Part shown: positions 32,165 through 38,654 of the stretch, piece by piece
Position numbering within the stretch: position 1 is the stretch's first letter
How the letters are laid out: each line of letters begins with the position of its first letter
NCBI GenBank assembly: GCA_944387895.1
Contig: CALXGQ010000020.1
Location: 1 to 38,654, forward strand
DNA: 38,654 nucleotides
Reading direction: 5' to 3'
DNA from: an uncultured Clostridia bacterium
GTDB lineage: Bacteria; Bacillota; Clostridia; Oscillospirales; QAKW01
Program-made: the position numbers and the translations under genes
Notes under the pieces: generated by a model
What the model was told of the DNA's origin: nothing
Database searches by the model: none
The model's input: only the letters and a program-made list of their open reading frames with translations

Positions 32165-32184
32165 CGTTTTACGGCCGGGAATGA

Positions 32185-33627
32185 TCAGGAAAGCTTTTCG
32201 ATTCCCTGGCGGATCCTTGCAAGGGTTTCTTCCTTGCCCAGGAGATAGGCCAGCTCCACGCCGCCGCCGGGGGTAAACTGTTTTCCGGAAAGGGCGGTTC
32301 TGAGCGGCCAGAGAATCAGGCCGTTTTTAACGTCCAGCCTGGCGATCAGCTCAAAGAGGGCGGTATGGATCTGCTCCTGCGTCCAGTCCTGAAGGTTTTC
32401 CAGAACCGGCAGAACGGCTTTGAGCGATTCCAGGGAATTTTCCGGGTTGGTTTTCATTTTTTTATGGGTGTAGAGGTCGATGTCGTATGCGGGAAGAGCG
32501 TCCAGAAAATCAACCATTTCCGGGATCTCGCCCAGCACCTGAACCCGGCCCTGAAGCAGGGCGGCCAGCGCGCGCATATCGATGTCCGTGCGCCGGACCG
32601 ATTGCCGGATATAGGGCAGCGCCATCTCCATAAAGGTCTCTTCCGGCAGGGCTTTGATATATTCGCCGTTGAGCCACGCCAGCTTTTCCGTATCGAAAAT
32701 CGCGGGGGATTTGGAAATCCCGGAAATATCAAATTCCCGGATCAGCTCTTCCAGCGTGAAGATCTCCCGCTCGCTTTTGGGCGCCCAGCCCAAAAGCGCG
32801 ATATAGTTCAGAACCGCGTCCTTGAGATAGCCTTTTTCAATCAGATCCTCATAGGAGGCGTCGCCGTTGCGTTTGGAAAGCTTGTTGTGGGCATCCTTCA
32901 TCACCGGGGCGCAGTGGATATAGGCCGGAATCTCCCAGCCGAAGGCCTCGTAGAGCAGATTGTATTTCGGCGTGGAGGAAAGGTATTCCTTGCCCCGCAC
33001 AACGTGGGTGATCTTCATCAGATGATCGTCTACCACGTTGGCAAAATTATAGGTGGGCAGCCCGTCGGTTTTGATCAGGATCTGATCGTCCAGCTCGCTG
33101 TTGTCCACCGAGATCTCGCCGTATACCAGATCGGTGAAGGTGGTGACCCCTTCGGTGGGGATCTTCTGACGGATCACATAGGGAACCCCCGCCGCCAGCT
33201 TTTCCGCCACTTCCTCTTTGCTGAGATTGCGGCAATGGCCGTCGTATTTATGGGGCACCTTGGAGATGGAATGGATCAGCTTCAGCTCGTCCAGCCGCTC
33301 CTTATCGCAAAAACAATAATAGGCGGCGCCCTTTTCCACCAGCTCCCGGGCATAATCCAGATAAATCCCCCGGCGCTCGCTCTGGATGTAGGGGCCGTAG
33401 TCCCCGCCGATATCGGGTCCTTCGTCCCAATCCATTCCGGTTTCCTTCATGGTGCGGTAGATCAGGTCTACTGCGCCCTCCACATACCGTTCCTGATCGG
33501 TATCCTCAATGCGCAGGATGAATTTTCCGTTGTTCTGCCGGGCGATCAGGTAGGTGTAGAGCGCGGTGCGCAGATTGCCCACGTGCATATAACCCGTTGG
33601 GGACGGTGCAAATCTTGTTCTAACCAT
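32185..33627 (-). CDS. gltX: Glutamyl-tRNA synthetase
   Basis: A 480-residue class I synthetase: HIGH as HVGN (15-18, in [13 protein letters not shown]), the catalytic FCDKERL region and KLSKR (249-253) as the KMSKS loop, followed by the helical anticodon-binding domain. Many Clostridia use a non-discriminating GluRS that also charges tRNA-Gln; this cannot be decided here and no gatCAB is in the window. An upstream in-frame ATG at 33645 exists, but AAGGAG nine bases before 33627 decides the start. The promoter overlaps that of trpS. Confidence 0.96.
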   Translation of the reverse strand: MVRTRFAPSPTGYMHVGNLRTALYTYLIARQNNGKFILRIEDTDQERYVEGAVDLIYRTMKETGMDWDEGPDIGGDYGPYIQSERRGIYLDYARELVEKGAAYYCFCDKERLDELKLIHSISKVPHKYDGHCRNLSKEEVAEKLAAGVPYVIRQKIPTEGVTTFTDLVYGEISVDNSELDDQILIKTDGLPTYNFANVVDDHLMKITHVVRGKEYLSSTPKYNLLYEAFGWEIPAYIHCAPVMKDAHNKLSKRNGDASYEDLIEKGYLKDAVLNYIALLGWAPKSEREIFTLEELIREFDISGISKSPAIFDTEKLAWLNGEYIKALPEETFMEMALPYIRQSVRRTDIDMRALAALLQGRVQVLGEIPEMVDFLDALPAYDIDLYTHKKMKTNPENSLESLKAVLPVLENLQDWTQEQIHTALFELIARLDVKNGLILWPLRTALSGKQFTPGGGVELAYLLGKEETLARIRQGIEKLS

Positions 33628-33658
33628 CGTTTGATACTCCTTCATTCATTTCTGTAAT

Positions 33659-33687
33659 ATGATAATATTTAATTAGGGAGTTGTCAA
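33659..33687 (-). promoter_or_regulatory. Sigma-A promoter of gltX
   Basis: Minus strand: -35 TTGACA (33682-33687), 17-bp spacer, -10 TATCAT (33659-33664). Its -35 element is the same bases, read on the opposite strand, as the -35 of trpS. Confidence 0.75.
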
Positions 33688-33709
33688 GCGGTTTTCTTTG
33701 TGGTATATT
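33681..33709 (+). promoter_or_regulatory. Promoter of trpS
   Basis: -35 TTGTCA (33681-33686), 17-bp spacer, -10 TATATT (33704-33709). It rules out the upstream in-frame ATG at 33700 as start and leaves a leader of about 32 nt. Confidence 0.65.
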
Positions 33710-33747
33710 TATACTGCAAACCTGTGAGAAACGAGGCATTAAATAGA

Positions 33748-34737
33748 ATGGAAAAAACAATTTTCAGCGGCATTCAGCCCAGCGGGATCATCACGCTGGG
33801 CAACTATATCGGAGCGGTGCGCAACTGGAGCAGGATCAGCGAGCAGGGCAAAGGGATCTTTTCCGTGGTGGATCTCCACGCCATCACGGTGCGGCAGGAT
33901 CCCAAGGAGCTGCGGGAGCGGATCCTTTCAACGCTGGCGATGGTGATTGCCAGCGGCGTCGATCCGGAAAAGAATTTGATTTTTATTCAGAGCCATGTGT
34001 CGGCGCATTGCGAGCTTTCCTGGATCCTGAATTGCTATACGATGTTTGGCGAGCTTTCCCGCATGACCCAGTTTAAGGATAAGGCGCAGCGGTATGCAGA
34101 TAATATAAACGCAGGGCTGTTTACCTATCCGGTGCTGATGGCGGCGGACATTTTGCTTTATGATACGGATCTGGTGCCGGTCGGCGTGGATCAGAAGCAG
34201 CATCTGGAGCTGGCGCGGGATATCGCCACCCGGATGAACGGGATCTTCCCGAAGCTTTTCAAGGTGCCGGAGGGCTATATTCCCAGCGTGGGCGCCAAGG
34301 TCATGAGCCTGACCCAGCCGGAGAAAAAGATGAGCAAGTCCGATCCCAATCCGAAAAGCTATATCAGCATCATCGACGAGCCGGATCAGATCATGAAAAA
34401 ATGCAGAAGCGCGGTGACGGACAGCGAGAACCGGATCGCCTATGAAGAGGGGCGGCCGGGGATGAACAATCTGCTGACGATATACAGCGCCATGACCGGC
34501 GAAACGATTGAAGCGGCGGTCGCGCGCTTTGAAGGGCAGGGCTACGGCGCCTTCAAAACAGCGGTGGCCGAGGCCATCATTGCCGGGCTTTCTCCGTTGC
34601 AGCAGGAATACCGGCGCCTGATGGCCGATCCCGGCTACCTGCGTTCTGTTTATACCCGCAGCGCGGAGGAAGCCGGCGCCATAGCCGCCAAAACGCTGGC
34701 GCGGGTTCATGAGCAGATCGGGTTCGTGGGGCGCTGA
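33748..34737 (+). CDS. trpS: Tryptophanyl-tRNA synthetase
   Basis: A 329-residue class I synthetase with the TrpRS signature IFSGIQPSGIITLGNYIGA (HIGH equivalent TLGNY), the VGVDQKQHLELARDIA tryptophan-adenylate region and PEKKMSKSDPN as the KMSKS loop. It has the normal length. GAGG lies eleven bases before ATG 33748. No tandem trp codons or T-box are found in the short leader. It heads a plus-strand series with the tagO-like gene 46 bp downstream. Confidence 0.95.
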   Translation: MEKTIFSGIQPSGIITLGNYIGAVRNWSRISEQGKGIFSVVDLHAITVRQDPKELRERILSTLAMVIASGVDPEKNLIFIQSHVSAHCELSWILNCYTMFGELSRMTQFKDKAQRYADNINAGLFTYPVLMAADILLYDTDLVPVGVDQKQHLELARDIATRMNGIFPKLFKVPEGYIPSVGAKVMSLTQPEKKMSKSDPNPKSYISIIDEPDQIMKKCRSAVTDSENRIAYEEGRPGMNNLLTIYSAMTGETIEAAVARFEGQGYGAFKTAVAEAIIAGLSPLQQEYRRLMADPGYLRSVYTRSAEEAGAIAAKTLARVHEQIGFVGR

Positions 34738-34783
34738 ACGGCAGACCCGAAGCGAAAATACGCTGAACGGAGCAAAGGTTTAG

Positions 34784-35857
34784 ATGACGAAATTTGATTA
34801 TCTCATGATTGTTTTGAGCTGGCTGGTGGCAGGGCTTACCAGTTTTCTGTGTACGCCCATGGCGAAGCGGCTGGCGGTGAAGATCGGCGCGATCGATGTT
34901 CCGAAGGATAATCGCCGGATGCATAAAAAACCCATCCCGCGTCTGGGCGGATTTGCCATTTTTCTGGGCTTTTTTGTCAGCACCATGGTGTTTTCCTTTA
35001 ATTTTATCACCCGGGAGATCTATGGGATTCTGATCGGCGCCATGATCATCGTGGCCCTTGGCATGGCCGACGACGTGCTGGCGCTGAAGGCAAAATATAA
35101 GTTTGTTGTTCAGGTCATAGCGGTATCGATGCCGGTGCTCTGCGGCGTCCGGATCGAATGGTTTCCCAGCTTTTTGGGGGAGAATCCCTATCAGGCGCTT
35201 CCGCTGGGCTGGTCGGTGGTGGTCAGCATCATCTGGCTGCTGGCGATTCTCAACGCCGTGAATATCATCGACGGGCTGGACGGGCTGGCCTGCGGGGTTT
35301 CCATAATTATGACGATCAGCTGCACCGTGATCCTGATCCTGCTGGAATCTCCCCAGATCGCGATCATCGCGGCGGCCCTGGCCGGAGCCTGTATGGGATT
35401 TTTGCCGTATAATATGAATCCTGCAAAAATCTTTATGGGCGATACCGGGTCGATGTTTATCGGGTATACCCTTGCCTGCCTTTCGATCGAGGGGCTGTTC
35501 AAAGCCTATGCGATTGTGGCGTTCTTTGTTCCGGTTTTGCTGTATCTGCTGCCGATTTTTGATTTGCTGTTTGCGGCCGTTCGGCGCGTCCTGACCGGGC
35601 ATTCGCCGATGGAGGCCGATAAATCCCATCTGCATCATAAGCTCATCGCCGTTGGATTTTCGCAAAAGCAGGCAGTATTTATCCTTTACGGCGTTGCGGC
35701 GATCCTCGGATTCTGCGCGGTGCTGATGACAAACGACAGCTTTGTCAAAACAGTAATCACCATCGCCGCGGCGTTTGTCATTATTATGATCGGCGCATTT
35801 ATTCTTTACCGCCGGGAAAAGAAAGCGGAACGGCTGGAGGAGGAATCAGATGAATAA
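34784..35857 (+). CDS. tagO: Undecaprenyl-phosphate GlcNAc-1-phosphate transferase (TagO/WecA family)
   Basis: Transfers GlcNAc-1-phosphate to undecaprenyl phosphate, starting wall teichoic acid or other surface polysaccharides. The 357-residue protein has ten to eleven membrane helices and the family's cytoplasmic motifs: KKPIPRLGG (48-56), GMADDVLALKAKYK with D96-D97, NAVNIIDGLDGLA (157-169), PAKIFMGDTGS and HLHHKL. The C-terminus is charged. MraY is less likely because the sequence follows WecA/TagO motifs. Its end overlaps the next gene by eight bases. Confidence 0.93.
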   Translation: MTKFDYLMIVLSWLVAGLTSFLCTPMAKRLAVKIGAIDVPKDNRRMHKKPIPRLGGFAIFLGFFVSTMVFSFNFITREIYGILIGAMIIVALGMADDVLALKAKYKFVVQVIAVSMPVLCGVRIEWFPSFLGENPYQALPLGWSVVVSIIWLLAILNAVNIIDGLDGLACGVSIIMTISCTVILILLESPQIAIIAAALAGACMGFLPYNMNPAKIFMGDTGSMFIGYTLACLSIEGLFKAYAIVAFFVPVLLYLLPIFDLLFAAVRRVLTGHSPMEADKSHLHHKLIAVGFSQKQAVFILYGVAAILGFCAVLMTNDSFVKTVITIAAAFVIIMIGAFILYRREKKAERLEEESDE

Positions 35858-36995
35858 AATAAAAGTAATGTCCTTTTTCGGAACCCGGCCGGAGGCGATC
35901 AAAATGGTTTCGGTCATCAAGGCGATCGAGAAGTGCCCGGATATCGCGGGCAGCGTGTGCCTGTCCGGGCAGCATCGGGAGATGCTCAGCCAGGTGCTGA
36001 AAGCCTTTGCGGTCAAGGCCGACCATGATCTCAAGATCATGAAACCGGGGCAGACCGTCACCACCATCACGTCCGGCGTTCTGGAGGGGATGGAAGAGCT
36101 TTTCCGCGCGGAAAAGCCGGATCTGATCCTGGTCCACGGCGATACGACCACCGCTTTTGCCGGCGCGCTGGCGGGGTTTTATGCCGGCGTGCCCATCGGG
36201 CACGTGGAGGCCGGGCTGCGCACCTATGATAAGTATTCTCCCTATCCGGAAGAGATGAACCGCTGCCTGATCAGCCGGCTGGCCGATCTGCATTTTGCGC
36301 CGACGCCGTCGAATCGAGCCAACCTGGAGCGGGAGGCGACCGCCGGCAGGATCTTTGTCACCGGGAATACGGTGATCGACGCGCTGCAAACGACAGTTCA
36401 GGCCGGATATCAGTTCCGGGATCCCATGCTGGCGCAGATCGATCTGGACGCCGGACGTGTGATTCTTGTCACCGCTCACCGGCGGGAAAACTGGGGCGAA
36501 CCGCTGCGCAGGATCTGCCGGGCGATCCGGCGGATCGTGGAAGAGAATCCGGATGTGCAGGTGGTATATCCGGTTCATCTGAACCCGGCCATCCGATCCG
36601 TAGCCGAGGAGGAGCTGGGGGGCGTCGGGAGGATCCACCTGATCGCGCCGCTGGATGTTTTTGATATGCATAATCTGATGGCGCGCTGCTATCTGGTCAT
36701 GACCGATAGCGGCGGCCTTCAGGAGGAAGCGCCGGCGCTGGGGAAGCCGGTGCTGGTACTCCGGACGGAAACAGAGCGTCCGGAAGCGGTGGAATACGGC
36801 ACCGTCAAGATGGCCGGGATCGAGGAGGAGCAGATCCGGTCTATGGCCAATGAGCTGCTGCGGGATCCGGTGGTTTATAACCGGATGGCGCAGGCGGTCA
36901 ACCCCTATGGCGACGGCCGCGCGGCGGAACGGATTGTAGGGGCGATTCTGTATCATTTTGGCCGGGGGGAAAAGCCCAGGGAATTTCAAGTATAA
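35850..36995 (+). CDS. wecB: UDP-N-acetylglucosamine 2-epimerase (non-hydrolysing)
   Basis: Interconverts UDP-GlcNAc and UDP-ManNAc, precursor of the linkage unit of teichoic acids and of capsules. The 381-residue two-domain GT-B fold shows [70 protein letters not shown] and [28 protein letters not shown]. It overlaps the tagO-like gene by eight bases, so both serve the same lipid-linked pathway. Also known as mnaA in Gram-positives. Confidence 0.95.
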   Translation: MNKIKVMSFFGTRPEAIKMVSVIKAIEKCPDIAGSVCLSGQHREMLSQVLKAFAVKADHDLKIMKPGQTVTTITSGVLEGMEELFRAEKPDLILVHGDTTTAFAGALAGFYAGVPIGHVEAGLRTYDKYSPYPEEMNRCLISRLADLHFAPTPSNRANLEREATAGRIFVTGNTVIDALQTTVQAGYQFRDPMLAQIDLDAGRVILVTAHRRENWGEPLRRICRAIRRIVEENPDVQVVYPVHLNPAIRSVAEEELGGVGRIHLIAPLDVFDMHNLMARCYLVMTDSGGLQEEAPALGKPVLVLRTETERPEAVEYGTVKMAGIEEEQIRSMANELLRDPVVYNRMAQAVNPYGDGRAAERIVGAILYHFGRGEKPREFQV

Positions 36996-37012
36996 AAGAC
37001 AAGGGGAAAAAG

Positions 37013-38542
37013 ATGAAAAACGAGTATGTATTGGTGTTGGATTTCGGCGGGCAGTATAACCAGTTGATTGCCCGGCGGGTGCGGGAATGTAATGTTTATT
37101 GCGAGGTCAAGCCGTATCATATCAGGCTGGAGGAGATCAAGGCGCTGGATCCGAAGGCCATTATTTTCACCGGCGGACCGAATAGCGTCTATGGCGAAGG
37201 CGCGCCCCGGGTGGAAAAGGAGCTGTTTGAGCTGGGCGTTCCGATTCTGGGGATCTGCTACGGCGCACAATTGATGGCATATACTCTGGGGGGAACGGTG
37301 AAAAGCGCCCGGGATCGGGAATACGGGAAAACAGAAATCAGCTACCGGCCCTGCCCGTTGTTTGAAGGCGTAGAGCAGCAGAATATATGCTGGATGAGCC
37401 ATACGGATTATGTGGCTTCCCTGCCGGAGGGGTTTGAGAATTATGGCTATACGCAGACCTGCCCCAATGCGGCTTTCGGTGATTTTGAGAAAAAGCTTTA
37501 TGCGGTGCAGTTCCATCCGGAAGTGATGCACACCCGCCAGGGCACCGAGATCCTGAAAAACTTTTTGTATCGGGTCGCCGGCTGCGCTGGAGACTGGCAG
37601 ATGGAGGCTTATGCCGAAACGGCGGTAAAGGAGCTGAGGGAAAAAATCGGCGGGAAAAAGGTGCTGCTTGCCCTTTCCGGCGGGGTTGATTCCTCGGTCG
37701 CCGCGGCGCTGCTCAGCAGAGCGGTGGGGAAAAATCTCACCTGTATTTTTGTGGATCACGGGCTGATGCGCAAAAATGAAGGGGATGAAGTAGAGGCGGC
37801 ATTTAAGGATTTTGATTTCAATCTTGTCCGAGTCAATGCCGGAGAGATCTTCTTTGGCAAGCTGAAGGGCGTGGTTGAGCCGGAGCGCAAACGCAAAATC
37901 ATCGGGGAGGAATTTATCCGCGTTTTTGAGCGGGAGGCCAAAAAAATCGGAGCCGTCGATTATTTGGCGCAGGGCACGATCTATCCTGATGTGATCGAGT
38001 CCGGAACCGGCGACGCAGCCACGATTAAAAGCCACCATAATGTCGGGGGTCTGCCGGACTACGTGGATTTCAAAGAGATCGTAGAGCCGCTGAGATCGTT
38101 GTTTAAAGACGAAGTGCGCGCGCTGGGCAAAGCGCTGGGGTTGCCGGATCACCTGGTGTTACGCCAGCCCTTTCCCGGCCCCGGGCTGGCGGTACGGATC
38201 ATCGGGGAGATCACGCCGGAGAAAACGGCGATCCTGCAGGACGCCGATGCGATTTTCCGTGAAGAAATCGCCAAAGGCGGGCTGGAAGGCAGCATAAGCC
38301 AGTATTTTGCCGTGCTGACGGATATGAGATCGGTCGGCGTAATGGGGGATGCCCGTACATACGACTATACCCTTGCGCTGCGTGGCGTTGTCACCGGCGA
38401 TTTCATGACAGCCGAATGGGCGCGGATCCCCTACGAAATATTGGAGAAGGTCTCCTCCCGCGTGGTCAATGAAGTCGGGCATATTAACCGGGTGGTATAT
38501 GATATCACCTCTAAACCGCCCGCAACAATCGAGTGGGAATAA
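37013..38542 (+). CDS. guaA: GMP synthase (glutamine-hydrolysing)
   Basis: Converts XMP to GMP using glutamine. The 509 residues comprise a class I glutamine amidotransferase (nucleophile C82 in GICYGAQ, partner His-Glu in QFHPEVMH), an ATP-pyrophosphatase domain with the PP-loop [17 protein letters not shown], and the C-terminal dimerisation domain ending in the conserved [19 protein letters not shown] precedes the start. It is 17 bp after the epimerase gene. Its 3' end is a recognised integration site for islands and phages. Confidence 0.97.
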   Translation: MKNEYVLVLDFGGQYNQLIARRVRECNVYCEVKPYHIRLEEIKALDPKAIIFTGGPNSVYGEGAPRVEKELFELGVPILGICYGAQLMAYTLGGTVKSARDREYGKTEISYRPCPLFEGVEQQNICWMSHTDYVASLPEGFENYGYTQTCPNAAFGDFEKKLYAVQFHPEVMHTRQGTEILKNFLYRVAGCAGDWQMEAYAETAVKELREKIGGKKVLLALSGGVDSSVAAALLSRAVGKNLTCIFVDHGLMRKNEGDEVEAAFKDFDFNLVRVNAGEIFFGKLKGVVEPERKRKIIGEEFIRVFEREAKKIGAVDYLAQGTIYPDVIESGTGDAATIKSHHNVGGLPDYVDFKEIVEPLRSLFKDEVRALGKALGLPDHLVLRQPFPGPGLAVRIIGEITPEKTAILQDADAIFREEIAKGGLEGSISQYFAVLTDMRSVGVMGDARTYDYTLALRGVVTGDFMTAEWARIPYEILEKVSSRVVNEVGHINRVVYDITSKPPATIEWE

Positions 38543-38555
38543 AACGAAGTACCGT

Positions 38556-38580
38556 AAAAACCCAGTATTTATGCGGGTTT
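38556..38580 (-). terminator. Short hairpin after guaA
   Basis: AAACCC (38558-38563) pairs with GGGTTT (38575-38580). On the minus strand GGGTTTTTA follows, so it can end a gene entering from the right; on the plus strand it is a weak guaA terminator. Two copies of TTTGATAACA stand in tandem about 20 bp further right (38599-38619). Confidence 0.45.
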
Positions 38581-38654
38581 GCGGCGTTTACAGAAGTCTT
38601 TTGATAACAATTTGATAACAGCCATACAAGATCCATTATTCTTGCAATCCGGTG
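38569..38654 (-). CDS. Possible C-terminal end of an integrase (partial)
   Basis: On the minus strand one frame is open from the window edge to TAA at 38569-38571, giving 27 residues that include MAVIKLLSKDFCKRRKPA. Being on the opposite strand and directly after guaA, it may be the end of a phage-type tyrosine recombinase at the guaA attachment site. No catalytic residue is in the window, and the assignment is mainly positional. Confidence 0.28.
   Translation of the reverse strand, partial: PDCKNNGSCMAVIKLLSKDFCKRRKPA

Noticed and set aside
1..38654. CRISPR array, tRNA or rRNA genes, prophage structural genes
   Set aside because: No regularly spaced repeats, cloverleaf-like sequences or phage-type proteins were recognised by eye.

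Overview
The window reads as chromosome of a GC-rich, low-oxygen member of the Clostridia (Bacillota), probably a gut-type lineage related to Oscillospiraceae or Christensenellales. This is inferred from gene content: the LL-diaminopimelate aminotransferase route to lysine, a lysine riboswitch, an FprA-type flavodiiron protein, a class B sortase, a minimal SufBC pair, a PduL phosphotransacylase, QueT, and strong sigma-A promoters (TTGACA/TATAAT, 16-17 bp spacing) feeding AGGAGG ribosome binding sites. Coding density is high. No rRNA, tRNA or CRISPR array was seen.

Layout. 1-244: tail of a probable serine recombinase, two terminators and a palindromic repeat, so the left edge looks like the end of a mobile element. 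245-2952 (-): metG-tatD. 3094-4728 (+): pduL and an unknown TIM-barrel protein. 4922-8094 (+): a tightly coupled operon sufC-sufB-NUDIX-unknown propeller-like protein. 8310-12620 (-): dapA-dapB-lysC-lysA behind a lysine riboswitch and terminator. 13058-15104 (-): dapF-dapL with its own promoter and a possible attenuator. 15218-17390 (-): azlC-azlD-trmO-membrane protein. 17643-19933 (-): an Ldh2-family malate/lactate dehydrogenase and malic enzyme behind a leader terminator. 20104-25349: hlyIII, fprA, a Crp/Fnr regulator, class B sortase, Cu/Zn superoxide dismutase and a frameshifted yitT. 25490-27424: thrS. 27584-31390 (+): a family 2 glycoside hydrolase and a DUF4838 protein. 31574-33627 (-): gltX and queT with a candidate preQ1 riboswitch. 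33748-38542 (+): trpS, tagO-like transferase, UDP-GlcNAc 2-epimerase and guaA. The guaA 3' end is a known integration hotspot, and the last bases look like the tail of another integrated element.

How the parts fit together. Every step from aspartate to lysine except aspartate-semialdehyde dehydrogenase is present, split between a riboswitch-controlled unit and a separate dapF-dapL unit whose products also serve peptidoglycan. The 34.8-37 kb pair makes lipid-linked GlcNAc and UDP-ManNAc for cell-surface polymers, and the sortase also acts at the envelope. FprA, the Crp/Fnr regulator and SodC suggest an oxygen/NO-stress neighbourhood. Four aminoacyl-tRNA synthetase genes (metG, thrS, gltX, trpS) are present and none has a T-box leader.

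Most worth a second look: a 14-16 bp palindrome present three times at gene boundaries; the leader terminators of dapF and of the malate operon; the uncharacterised sufCB-NUDIX-propeller operon; the perfect palindrome between fprA and the Crp/Fnr gene; and a YitT frameshift at a seven-A slippery run.
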